Source: Lathyrus oleraceus (taxonomy: Eukaryota > Streptophyta > Magnoliopsida > Fabales > Fabaceae). Taken from it: a stretch of DNA of 64,000 nt. The notes under the pieces were generated by a model. That model did no database searches and was not told the origin of the DNA. It saw nothing but the letters and a program-made list of their open reading frames with translations. The first letter of the stretch is position 1. Each line of letters opens with the position of its first letter. Positions 24,480 to 35,220 of the stretch are shown piece by piece. The translations under genes and the position numbers were made by a program. Where the stretch lies: assembly GCF_024323335.1 (NCBI RefSeq), contig NC_066584.1:418167819-418231818 (forward strand). Direction: 5' to 3'.

Positions 24480-25808
24480 TCAAGTCTCCCAGGGGCGACT
24501 TCTTTTTGGGCGAAGATATGCATTGAGTCTTCGTTCCTCATTAAGCTGACTGGTGAGCTCTAGTACTTTCTTCCTTTCTGCATTGAACTGAGCTTCGAAA
24601 GTATCTCTCTCCTCTCTCAACTGGGTCCAGGATCTTTTCAATTCCTCAGCATCAGTAGGCATGTCTGGATAAGGAATGATCTGGGAAGTACCTCCTTCGA
24701 CCTCTGATTCAACAATCAATGGTCCGACTGCAAGATATGGCATGACAAGTTCGCGAGCTCTAGCGCGCACCCATCTGAGATAAGGTTCCAAAGGAATAGA
24801 ATTTTTCTTCCCTAAATTGCTTCTTTTCACCATGCCCCAAGCTCGTACAAACTTTTGGCGGAGACCTTGAGGGTCATTGTCATAATCGAACGCTGTACCT
24901 TGAATAATCATTTCATGTGGACCATCCCTTCGAGCATACCCAAACTGACGTAGGGCTAAGGCAGGATTATAAGTAATACCTCCTCTTATCCCCATGAGTG
25001 GTACATTAGGGAATTCTCCACAACGGTCGATGATGATACCATTTTCTCTGAGGTTAGAACACCACCGGATGTCTGAATGGGAGAGTGCCATTATCCTTTG
25101 AGACCACTTCAGATTTTGATCATTCTTGAAGACTGATTGAGGAAGGTGCGAAATAAACCACCTAGACAATAGAGGTATGCAGCACATGAGAGTCCCTTGC
25201 CTCTTCATAGTACGAGTGTGAAGGGAATGCAAAATATCTCCAAGCAAGGTAGGCACAGGGTTATGAGTGAGGAATATCTTAATAGCATTCACATCTATGA
25301 ATTGGTCCGGATTAGGGAATAGCACCAAACCATAGATCAGCAATGCTAGAACATCTTCAAAAGCATGGACATTCATAACCTTTAGGAATTCTCGGGCCTT
25401 ACTTATCAGAAATTTGGCCAGTAAACCTTTCATTCCACTCCTTGTTACCCAATTAGCTTCAATGTCGGACTTTGTCATGTGTAAAGCTGCGACAACTTCT
25501 TCAGATTTTGGCATCTTTTCCAGACCACTGAAAGGTATTTGATCCAGGATAGGTATCCCAAGCAGCTGGGAGAATTCTTCTAATGTGGGTACCAACTGAT
25601 AATCTGGGAAAGTGAAGCAATGATGTTTAGGATCGAAGAACTGGAATAGGACTCTCATCATATCTTCCTTGAAACCAGTGGTAACTAAGTTGAGAAGATG
25701 ACCATGTTTCTTGTTGAACTGAGCATGATCGGGGAGTTCTGACACCAAATCCTTGAGTTGAGGAGAGATTGCTACAAGATTGATCCGGATAGTCTTCCTG
25801 GAAGCCAT
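24480..25808 (-). CDS. Ogre ORF1, plant-mobile-domain-like protein, 442 aa
   Basis: Extra reading frame upstream of gag, a diagnostic feature of Ogre elements; its function is unknown. The N-terminal 350 residues have a predominantly helical look with FTFPDYQLVPTLEEFSQLLG, the signature of the aminotransferase-like/plant mobile domain family (DUF7745-like), and ALLIYGLVLFPN further on. The last 70 residues are a charged, coiled-coil-like segment (EELKRSWTQLREERDTFEAQ...). The frame is intact. It starts at the first Met about 680 bases inside the 5' LTR. Confidence 0.85.
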   Translation of the reverse strand: MASRKTIRINLVAISPQLKDLVSELPDHAQFNKKHGHLLNLVTTGFKEDMMRVLFQFFDPKHHCFTFPDYQLVPTLEEFSQLLGIPILDQIPFSGLEKMPKSEEVVAALHMTKSDIEANWVTRSGMKGLLAKFLISKAREFLKVMNVHAFEDVLALLIYGLVLFPNPDQFIDVNAIKIFLTHNPVPTLLGDILHSLHTRTMKRQGTLMCCIPLLSRWFISHLPQSVFKNDQNLKWSQRIMALSHSDIRWCSNLRENGIIIDRCGEFPNVPLMGIRGGITYNPALALRQFGYARRDGPHEMIIQGTAFDYDNDPQGLRQKFVRAWGMVKRSNLGKKNSIPLEPYLRWVRARARELVMPYLAVGPLIVESEVEGGTSQIIPYPDMPTDAEELKRSWTQLREERDTFEAQFNAERKKVLELTSQLNEERRLNAYLRPKRSRPWET

Positions 25809-26468
25809 AACCTGTTCAACAGAGCAAAGCTAAATCCCTAAGTCCTTGAAATGGTTAGTATGATGATGCTATGATGTCATGATGTTATGCAAGCACAAGC
25901 ATGTCACACAACAATTACTCCTAGGTTTTAAGGCTTGCATGAGTTCCATAGGTAAGTACCCTCCCCACTGAAGTTTGGTTGGTTCAACCTGTCCTAGAAT
26001 AGTAACCGGGTTCTAGAAGGATCTCAGATCATCGACCTTTCTTTAGGTCCACTTCAGTGCAACACCAAGTGGTTGACCGAAGCTTTCCTAAAGTCCAATC
26101 TCAAAGAGTGTAGTATCGAGTATCAACCAACCTCAGTCGGAACCGAAGTCAATTATCTCACTACTTTCTAATGGCTAGGATGAGTCAATTAGGGTTCTAA
26201 AGGTCTGGTTAATGCTTTGATGACACCACGCGGAAGCCAAATTTTTCCTCAAGTAACATGAGGAACATCAGGACAACCAAAGTGTCGCATTAACCGTAGC
26301 TATCATTTTAACCATTCCAGTATACGCCGGATAGTCGCGATGATCTATTGCTACTTACCTAAGGTACACTAGATCCGGGTGTAGGATCTTTCACTCAAAC
26401 AATCCTTTAAACGAAGGAACAATTCAAACATAAATGATATTTTTTTTTAAGATGGACCTCTCTTTTTA
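25809..26468 (-). other. 5' leader of the Ogre/Tat element
   Basis: Between the primer site and ORF1. No sustained frame. Probably the untranslated leader with packaging and dimerisation signals, none of which I can identify. Confidence 0.5.
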
Positions 26469-26487
26469 GTCCCCAACAGAGTCGCCA
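26469..26487 (-). other. Primer-binding site of the Ogre/Tat element
   Basis: Minus strand reads TGGCGACTCTGTTGGGGAC, four bases inside the 5' LTR. Ogre elements typically have TGGCGACTCTG-like sites here, reported as matching tRNA-Arg. The tRNA assignment is from family knowledge. Confidence 0.8.
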
Positions 26488-26491
26488 GTTC

Positions 26492-28644
26492 TGTCATACG
26501 GTGAACTGGACTTTATCGGATTTGTAATCGCAATGTCGCGGTTAGCAAGAGTCGCCACCGACTTTTCTTTTATCCCATAAGGAAAGGCGGAAAAGAACAG
26601 GAAAGACCTTAATTTTAAATTCTTAGGTTCGGGAGGTACTTTATACAAAGGGAAGGTATTAGCACCCTTTGTATCCATGGTTATCCATGGGCTCTTAATT
26701 GCTCAATCATTTATGTTTTCGAGTTTGAAAAAGGTGGTTGAGAAATGTGTGAAAAGTGTTTTGCAAACGAGAATTTAACTTTGTAATGATCCTTGCATGA
26801 ATGTATACAAAGTGGTTATCTCGTATAGTTTTTTGAAAGTAGTTTAGAAAAATAGAACTCGGCAATGATCCTAGTACGGATGTATGCTAAGTGGTGATTT
26901 TCCAAAGAAGATGTTTGAAAGGTGTGAGGTGTGAAAAGTATTTTTTTTTTTTTAGGTTACGAATGAGCAATTAAGGTTATACCTGTTCGAGGTCTTTCCG
27001 GGCATTTCCTATCCTTATGAGGGTAAAACTGTCCTTACTATTGAGAAGTAAGTAGTTTTATCCTTGGGATGTCAAAGGGTCATCGTAGGGTCATCGATAG
27101 GTCATCGAAGGCAACAGTTGTGAGGATACCTTAGCATTCGAAGGGACTATCATCATTTAACCGTAGGCTACACCGAAGGGTCATCGAGGGACAAAATCGT
27201 AATTTCGAAGGCAACGTCCGAGGGACTATGATGATTTAACCGAAGGGTCTTTGCTAAGTGTATCCCCACGTTCGCGGGACATGACCGTATTACGTAATCG
27301 TGGGATAATAAAGAGAGGTCCGATGTTATTTATTTAAAGTCCGGATTTTAACAATTAATTAAATAGCCGTAATCAGTTAGGTAATTAGGTCCACAGGAAA
27401 TCAATGAAATCAATACATTAAAAATCAAGCTTGGTGATTCAAGATGAATCTCCATATTAAACTTAGGTCATCCAAAAACCATCTCCTCAAGAATGTCCAC
27501 ACCTAAAGCGACATGCCTAGCCGGTTATTTCTTTGGAAGTATGCTAGCCTTTACATCATGCAACACACGGATTAGAGCATTGAGGCAAAATACAATTGGA
27601 AATTGCCCCATAAATAAATATAACAATCAGGAAGTTAAGCCAAATAATGCAGAATCATGATTAGATAAACATAAAATGGGTAACAAAGAGACAAAGCAGC
27701 CCATGTCCCGTTCGCCTCTGCTTCGCCTAGCGAAGGATCAGCGAAGGCTCGCTGCAGGCTCGCCTGGCGATGAGCTAGCGAGCGGCCACGGGTTTGAAGT
27801 TTGAGAACAGTATGACCTCAACCTGCGGCATGGCTTATGGCATTCAATACATAATTATACGGTTCAGCATTCACAATATTCAGGCACACTTAAATTCACA
27901 TGCAAAACTTCGAATATATTTATGAGTTCAATTATAGTATCGCATGCAAGTTAAGAACATGAAGTGGTACCACATGCCAAATGAGAACACAAAGCGGTAT
28001 CACATGCAGATTAAGAACCTAAAGAGGTACCACATGCAAAATAAGAACTTAAAGTGATAATCACATGCAAATTAAGAAAATAACGCGATAATAGTGATGC
28101 AAACCTGTTGGCGATCGAATTGCAACCTTGAATTGGCGAGCCGGATCGGGTTAGGCGGCGGTAGCTTCGGAGCGGGGCGCGGCCTTCAGGGTTTCTTCAC
28201 TCGGAATTTTCTAAAGTAGCCTCAGGGTTTCCGTGCCAGGGTTTCCGTCCGTCTTCCTCTGTTTTTCGTCCGTCTGTGTGTGTTCTTTTTCGTGGCAGAA
28301 GAGCAGGTATTTATAGTAGTGGTAGCAGTGACCTAATGGGCTTAAAATGAGGTCCAAAAATTCAAATTCTCGCAAGCTTCGCTAGGCGAAGGAATTGCTC
28401 GCCTAGCGAGCAAGCTAGGTTTGGGCTTTTTCTGGACCTGATGCTTCGCTGGGCGAGTGGCATGCTGAGATATTCGCTAGGCGAAGGAATTGCTCGCCTA
28501 GCGAGCAAGCTTTTTTGGGCCACTTTGGATTAGGCCTGTTGTGAGTTGGGCTTTTGTCCATTTAATATCAGTGCCTTGCAGATCAAGTCAGAGGGTCTTG
28601 GAAAATGCTTTGTAATATCAACGGGCAAATTTTGGGGTATGACA
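26492..28644 (-). repeat. 5' LTR of the Ogre/Tat element
   Basis: 2153 bp, TGTCATAC...GTATGACA, matching 12790-14940 apart from a 2-base T-run difference and about six substitutions. It holds the promoter and start of the element's transcript (minus strand). The hairpin-rich GCTCGCCTAGCGAGC-type blocks recur at 27720-27785, 28379-28420 and 28474-28512. Confidence 0.95.
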
Positions 28645-28664
28645 ATGTCAAAAAGGAAAAATAA
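28645..28664 (+). pseudogene. Last codons of the RPA1-like pseudogene, after the insertion
   Basis: The repeated target site ATGTC (28645-28649) restores the frame of the exon interrupted at 12789. Reading on gives codons for KKEK and a TAA stop at 28662-28664. The element therefore landed only four codons before the stop of the last exon. Confidence 0.75.
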
Positions 28665-28692
28665 TATTTTGATTTCCTACTGGATAATTTAT

Positions 28693-29605
28693 CATTGTTG
28701 ATCTTAGTTGTTTAATCGTATTTTAAAATTAAGGGTTATCCAATTTTGGTAGTTTCAGCCATAACAATATTTTCGAAATTTAGTTTTTGAAATTTAAGAC
28801 CTATTCTCCATGTTATAAATCTTCCATTATAAGAAACTTCCATATGTCCATTCATATTTTACCTTTGAAATTGATAGATTCATGACATGCCTATCATAAC
28901 TTTGCATATGTTTTATTAGTTGAATGATGTGTGTCTACATTTGGTTATCATTTCTATTTTACTTTGAAATTCGTCGATTAAGTGATACCTTTACATATGT
29001 ATAATGAGCCTTATTTTTAAAATGAGTTATAATGAACATTTCTTATGTACTGTTGTGATTTACTTTTAAATTGAATGATTTGTCATAACTTGCCATGTTG
29101 TCATATGTTTGGTTCACTTTGTAATATGAATATATGTTTGTTTATACATTGTTGTTCTTAGTTGTTTAGTTGTATTTTAAAATTAAGGGATATCCAATTT
29201 TGGTAGTTTCAGCCATGACAATGTTGGCAAAATTAAGTTTGTGTAACTTAAGACCTATTCTCTATGCTATAAATCTTCCATTATAAAAAACTTTCATATG
29301 TTCATTCCTATTTTACCTTTGAAATTGATAGATTGAGTGATGCCTTGACATGTCTATCATAACTTTGCATATATTTTTGTTAATTAAATGTTGTGTGTCT
29401 ACATTTGGTTATCATTTATGTTTTACTTTGAAATTCGTCGATTGAGTGATACCTTTAAATATGTATAATGAGCCTTATTTTTAAAATGATTTATAATGAA
29501 CATCTCTTATGTACTGTTGTGGTTTACTTTGAAATTGAAATATTTGTCGTAACTTGCCATGCTGGCATATGTTTGGTTCACTTTGTAATATGAATATATG
29601 GTTGT
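28693..29605. repeat. Two-copy tandem duplication, unit about 454 bp
   Basis: The block beginning CATTGTTGATCTTAGTTGTTTA at 28693 recurs from about 29147. Matching landmarks inside include GTAGTTTCAGCCAT, GACCTATTCTC and AAATCTTCCATTATAA. Copies differ by an estimated tenth of sites. Non-coding. Confidence 0.85.
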
Positions 29606-31488
29606 TTATACATATTACCATACGATAATATGGAACTGGAAAACAAATTGAAGTTAACACCTAATGGATCTCCACAACTGAATGTTAACACCATTTTTTA
29701 TCAGCGTTGATATCTACCTTGACATAGACTAATACTCAGTTTTACATGGATTATTTCAAAACCCAACTTATAGATTTTTGTTGCTATTTACCACGTGCAT
29801 TTTCAACACTGAGTTAGAAGTTAAACTAACGTATAATAAGAACCTCTTAATAACTATTGTCTTTTTTCCTACTGCTATTATCAATAATGGTTTACCTTTC
29901 AAATTAATTCATGTGTTAATATCTACCTCACCTAATATTCTATTTTTATTCATTTTTATCCATTTTTTTTCTTTTATCAAAATGTTGAACAAAAATAATT
30001 AGAATTAATGATATACTCATGTTTGATTTTATTTATCTTTTATTTTATTTTTTTAATTAGTTTCAAAATTCATTTTGTTCACAAAAAGATAGTATAAAGG
30101 GTATTATAGTCTTTAGAGACCAACTTGAGAAACCCTAGTTGATATGTATAAATCCTTAGCTTTGTATTTCATTAAAAAAAATCCAACACCAATCAACGAC
30201 GCCCCCATTACTAATGATCCCTCAGTCTCAGTGCCCTTAAAAAAAAGGAAGTAAAAGAAAGAAGTAAAATTGAGTTCTTGAGGTGAATCCTTGGTTTACA
30301 CATTGAACTCTTCATACACCCATCACCACCTTCAAGAGAATCAAACCTTCTTCCACCCATTTTCCTCCTATCCACCATAAAATTCTCATGTGACATGCAC
30401 CTTTAAACTTCACTATACCACCATAAAAAAACATCGCTTCTTCAATCACACAAAACCTTCACCATCAAAATACTTTATAATCCTCAGTAAAGATATTAAA
30501 AAATAAAGTGAATATGAGTTGAAAAGCAAAAGGTGTGCAAGCAAACATGGTTGTCTTTCACTCACAACAACCAACATCCATTCCCCAACTTTAATTTCCC
30601 TCTGCATTTTCAAAAAATCAGAAAAAGTATAAAGAGTATGGTATTGGTTTTCTTTAAAGACATATAGCACATACATGAACCATTATCACTTCTTCTACGC
30701 CACATTTTGACATTAAACCTTCACCATTTCATGCACGCCTTAAACTTTCTTAATAACATCCTCCCCTTCACTTTTCGTCAACATTACTTTGCACACAACC
30801 TTCATCTTCATCTTCATATCATCATATAAACACTCCATAATAAACATATTTTCAACTCAACCATAACACATTTCTAAATCTTACCATGGGAACCACATAA
30901 CTTCTCAACATGATCTTCTTTTCTTCAATGACATAACAAAAACTCACCTTTATTTATTTATATATATATATATATAGCAGTAAAATATCCCACCATATCA
31001 TCTTCATGATTTCATACCTATAACCCTCTCACTCCAATCCAAATGAAGAGTACAAAAGTGAAAATATAAGAAGACTTTATCTTCTTTTTCCAGCAACAAT
31101 ACTGCCTACCTCTTCAACCTTAAAACCTTCTTCACTCCACTCAAAACCCAACCTTCAACCTAAACATTTCTTACTGCTCACAACCGCGACCCTCACCTTC
31201 AACAACCTTCATCCGCCGTGACCTTTCTCCGCGACCTCCACCAGAAAACTCATTACATCTCTGAGTCACACCAACAACAACTTTGGTTCATTTTTTGTTT
31301 TACTTTTGTTTGAATCTCTCTTAGTATTGTTTTGATTTTTGGAAGTATGGTGATAATATGTGTTTGTTATTTGGAATCTATCATGTGTGTGTGTGTGATG
31401 TTTCATGGAGAAGATGATAGTGATTTTACTTTTGTTTTGAACACATTACTATTTGTTTCCTTGTTTGTGTTTTTTTTTCATTTTAAGT
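29606..31488. other. Intergenic DNA, no gene recognised
   Basis: AT-rich with short CA/CT-rich patches (30700-31270) and a (TA)n run at about 30958-30976. ORFs are short and lack recognisable motifs. Confidence 0.45.
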
Positions 31489-31810
31489 TTTTTTTATTAT
31501 ATATTTATGGATATGATAAGTAAACATAAAAAGGGTCATGGAGGAGTGGTTGAGACCCACTCCCCCATGACTCGGGTTTGACCCCCTGCGCGCCCCTTTC
31601 TTGCTATTTTCATGAATTTTTGTTCTTTTCCATTTTTGCAATGCATTTTCTATTATATATTTATGGATGTATTTGTTTACCAGCAAAAGGACCAGGAGGG
31701 AGTGGTTGAAGCTTCATGTCTCTTAACCCCCATGTTCTGGGTTCAACACCTCGTTGCCATTTTTTCTCATTTTTATGCATTTTCCCTTCTTCTTTTTCAT
31801 CTTTATTTTG
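31489..31810. repeat. Diverged two-copy repeat (about 160 bp), each with a tRNA-like box A/box B pair
   Basis: Both copies start TATTATATATTTATGGAT. Copy 1 has GGAGGAGTGGTTGAGA (from 31540) and GGGTTTGACCCC (31574-31585). Copy 2 has GGAGGGAGTGGTTGA (from 31695) and GGTTCAACACC (31740-31750). These resemble the internal A and B boxes of tRNA genes and SINEs, but no cloverleaf can be folded. Similar cassettes occur inside LTRs of legume Ty3 elements, so this may be an LTR piece. Confidence 0.45.
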
Positions 31811-32616
31811 CTTCCTTTTGCATTTTTTAACCATTCAAATTGTTTTTCTTTTTAATTTTTGTGACACGTCTGTCTTGTTTTTGACATTAAAATTGTAATT
31901 TTATTTTTGTATTTATTTTATCCATTTATTTTATTTCGAGTATGGTCATTATAAATACACCATGTTATTGATTAATACAATGCGATATTGTGTATTTTTA
32001 TCCCATTTTCTTTGAATAATTTCATTTCTAAACATTGGATTTTTATTTGTGGATTCAACATTTCCCATGTTTTTATTCCACCGATTATTTTATCGATATA
32101 TTGATTGTATTTCACCGTGCTTTGACCTTTTGCATACGATATTTTCGTTGTTGTCAATATGTACAAACCGTTTTTGAGCACATTATCTAGGTTTTGCTCA
32201 CACTTCTCAAATTCAATTTTGCATTGTACATCCATGTGTTATGTGACCTTGATTCACATCCTCGTATCACGATTTTAATCCGTACGCGCTTCGATTTTAT
32301 TTCTTTCGATTTAATTACTATGAACGTGTGTTTGTACATATGATGTCATGTTGCTATCCCTGATTCATGTGGATTACTCTTGGGCTTTCTTACAATGAGC
32401 TTTTGATCAAGATCAATTTAGTTTTCAAAATCCCATTAATTTCAAACCCTTTTCAAAACCAAATCAGCACAATATTTTTTTTCTTTTTCAAATAACACGA
32501 AAGAAGAGGACTGTTGGAATCTAGCATTCCGGTGGGAACTCTCGAATGATCGGTCCTGAACCACGCGTTTTGGGTTAACCATTCATTCTTTTCTTTCGTT
32601 CTTAAAATATTTAGGC
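31811..32616. other. Probable degenerate LTR-derived sequence, no gene
   Basis: AT-rich. The phrase GGAATCTAGCATTCCGGTGGGAACT (32517-32541) has the look of Ty3 LTR sequence, but no ends, primer site or duplication can be placed. Low certainty. Confidence 0.3.
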
Positions 32617-32772
32617 ATAATTAGTCTTTAGGTCCCTTAACTTTAAACAAAGTTTCTTGTTGGACCCCTAACTAAAAAATGTTACGTATTGGTACCTTAA
32701 CTTCTCTTTCGTTAAAATATTTGGTCCCTTTTGTTAGTTAGGGTGAAAAAATGTTAAGTATGGCTGAGGTGG
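32617..32772 (+). mobile_element. Possible DNA-transposon end (TIR-like)
   Basis: GGTCCCTTAACTT-type phrases occur three times in 32631-32732, as in terminal regions of some plant Mutator-like elements. No matching inverted end was found downstream within several kb, so this rests on resemblance alone. Confidence 0.3.
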
Positions 32773-32773
32773 C

Positions 32774-33235
32774 ATGTCAGGTATGCAACTGTTCAAGTTA
32801 ACACTCGGTTGTTGTGTTATAAACCATTTAGGATTTGTGTTTTCCCAATCTTCATCTTCCTTCTTCATTTTTCATTGTTCATTCATATATCTTCCATCGT
32901 ACATTCATATTCCTCCATCTTCCATCAGTGCTTCAATGTCTAAGAATACAAGCAGTGCTTCAATCACAAGCTTTGGTACATTTGGATTTGTGCTTCCTAG
33001 AAATAAGATAATTGAGTGTTTTAGCCAAGATGATAGTGTTCTTCATACTATTAGTGATGTGAACAGTGTCAATTATGGGAGAAAATTTTGGGGTTGTAGA
33101 AATTACAGAAATCACATGGACAAAGGGTGTAATTTATTCAAGTGGTTATGGGATGAATTTGTTGATGAAAGGGATTTGAAGCTTGAAAGACAAAAGAAAA
33201 ATGTGAATCAATGGAGTTTCCATGCAAATCAGTGA
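32774..33235 (+). CDS. GRF zinc-finger-like protein, 153 aa
   Basis: Core motif NYGRKFWGCRNYRNHMDKGCNLF (about residues 100-123) matches the second half of the GRF zinc finger (GR-F-GC...C-FF-W). The first cysteine pair of a GRF finger is reduced to IIECF, so zinc binding is doubtful. The more likely start is the Met at 32936 (MSKNTSSAS), in the same frame, giving 99 aa; the residues before it are hydrophobic and untypical. Plant genomes hold many such short GRF ORFs near transposons. No partner gene was seen. Confidence 0.5.
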   Translation: MSGMQLFKLTLGCCVINHLGFVFSQSSSSFFIFHCSFIYLPSYIHIPPSSISASMSKNTSSASITSFGTFGFVLPRNKIIECFSQDDSVLHTISDVNSVNYGRKFWGCRNYRNHMDKGCNLFKWLWDEFVDERDLKLERQKKNVNQWSFHANQ

Positions 33236-34039
33236 TGATTATGATACCAATTAAGTGTAGTAATATAAAAATACAAATAAATTTAATAAATAACAAACAA
33301 TAAAGTCTACCTAGATGAATTTGCTCGAGAACATAAAGAACACAATGAATTTTTCGATTGAATTTGAGTGGAATAATTTGTATGATGCAAGGATATTACT
33401 CTTAATATTAGATTTAAAATTTATTCATTAACAGTAAGAGATTCATAAAACAATTTAGAGTTTGAAGCTTTTTTTTTCAAAATTTGTTAAAGATGAAGAA
33501 GCTTGAAATTCAGAGAGAAATTTGTGCAAAGTTTTGTCTCTATTTTTGTGTATGATTCTTGGTGTCATTTGTGAATGAAATGAAGTTGATTTATAGGCTC
33601 TATAATTAGGTTAAGGAATGGTTTAGGAATTATGAAAAGTGCAAATAGTGTGATTAAAATTTTAGAAGCTTTTTTATTTTGTTAAATTAGTGAATAATGA
33701 TGCGATATATGCATGAGATAATGATGTAATATATGCATTAAATAATAATGTAATATATGCATGAAATAATGATGTAATCTATGAGAGATATTTTGTGCAT
33801 TCTAGAAGTTTTGATTTTTGTTTTATGATGTATAAAAATGATTAATAAAATTCAAATGATTATTATGATGATAAATCAAATGATCATGAATTTAATTTTC
33901 AAAATGTATAATGAAAAAATATAATTTTAGTCAATTTCTTCAACATGCATATAATGCGTATATGCATGATTATGGTGACTTTATTTGATGATAAAAACGC
34001 ATAAGGCTAAAAATGCAAAACTTGACAAATGGACATGTA
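33236..34039. other. AT-rich intergenic DNA
   Basis: Nothing recognised, apart from a short repeat of TAATGATGTAATATATGCATGA type (33695-33780). Confidence 0.45.
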
Positions 34040-35220
34040 TCAGATGAATTAAAAAAGGTCAGACAAAATTAGAGTATGATAGTATGTGTTTAGATGACAG
34101 TAAAATCCTCTATATTTACAATTTCAATTCCGTCAAGGAAATGTGGGATACTCTTGAAATGATAAATGGAGTTTCTCTATGTATCAACAAAAAGAAATGA
34201 ACAAACGAGGCGAAAAAGATGAAGGGCTTTTTCATAAAAATATTTTTTCAAATTTAGAAATGTTATAAACTATATTGACACGTCTATCACTAATCAATAT
34301 CTAAGAGTTAAGAATTGGAAACTCAATCCAATCCTTAAATCAAGGGATGGAAGTGTTCATAAATTTTAGGAAGAGGATGAAAACATTAAAAAAAATTGAA
34401 TGAAATAGTTCAATTACTTAAAGATGATGGTACAAATCTAAATACTAGAGAATTTCAACTTTATCAAACACCTATCAAACAACTCATATGGCTTCCTTCG
34501 AAAGAACATACTCGTTAGTTTAACGATCCTTAGAAAATTCAACATCAAATGAAGGAACTTCATCTATGAGAGAATATGAAGTACCATCAAATGAAATCTT
34601 CGAAAAAAGATAAAATGAAGTCTCCACAAATGAAGAAGAGTCAACCTCAAGGAGAGCCATAGTAGAGTCTTTCTCAAATGAAGAATATGAATTTGCTTGA
34701 AAGCACCTTACGAAGAAGAAGATTATGAGGTAATTAAACCATCTTACAAGAAATCGATTAAAATTAGTTGTAAGTTGGTTAAAAAACGCAACTTAGAACT
34801 TAAGGAGTATCTAGAGTTTCTTGAAGAAAGCAATAAAAAGCTTAAATTAAAAATGGCCAATATTAGAAATTCGGATGAAACCTATGAGACTTGTGTGTCG
34901 TTGAAAAAGGAAGTGACAGGCTTGCATGAAATCCTAAGTAATTTACTAAGGAGAAAAATCTTGACTTGATCTTATCAAGTCATAGGTCTTCCTTAAATAA
35001 AAATTGATTAGAGTTTAAATCAAATAGGGCACATAGTAAAAAAAAAATAAGAAAATGATTTGTCCTACTTATAAATGTTCATATTGTAATAAATATGGCC
35101 ACTTAGAGCCCTTTTGCTTTGACAAGATGAAAAAGTCTAACGTTAACAACCTTAGACCTACTGGTATCACTAACACACTTAGACCCAAGAAGATTTGGGT
35201 ACTAAAGGTGAAACCATAGT
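34040..35220 (+). pseudogene. Copia (SIRE-like) gag fragment, copy A
   Basis: Broken by several frameshifts. Visible pieces are KEMWDTLEMIN (34138-34170, UBN2-type capsid), a Glu/Lys-rich coiled coil (LELKEYLEFLEESNKKLKLK, 34790-34850), ETYETCVSLKKEV, a zinc-knuckle remnant (CSYCNKYGH, 35075-35105), and GPKKIWV-like TLRPKKIWVLK (35178-35210). These are the gag-to-protease landmarks of SIRE/Maximus-type copia elements. Confidence 0.7.

Larger units (their letters stand above)
12790..28644 (-). mobile_element. Complete Ogre/Tat-lineage Ty3 LTR retrotransposon, 15,855 bp
   Basis: Bounded by LTRs of 2151 bp (12790-14940) and 2153 bp (26492-28644) with inverted ends TGTCATAC...GTATGACA, and flanked by ATGTC on both sides. 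Reading the minus strand the order is 5' LTR, primer site, leader, extra ORF1 (plant-mobile-domain-like), gag-protease, a gap that fits the Ogre intron, RT-RNaseH-archaeal-type RNaseH-integrase, long 3' UTR with a 64-bp array, polypurine tract, 3' LTR. This order and the large size are characteristic of the Ogre branch of Tat elements. The only lesion seen in the coding part is one in-frame stop in the integrase. By eye the LTRs differ at about six bases plus a T-run, so the insertion is recent. Confidence 0.93.
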
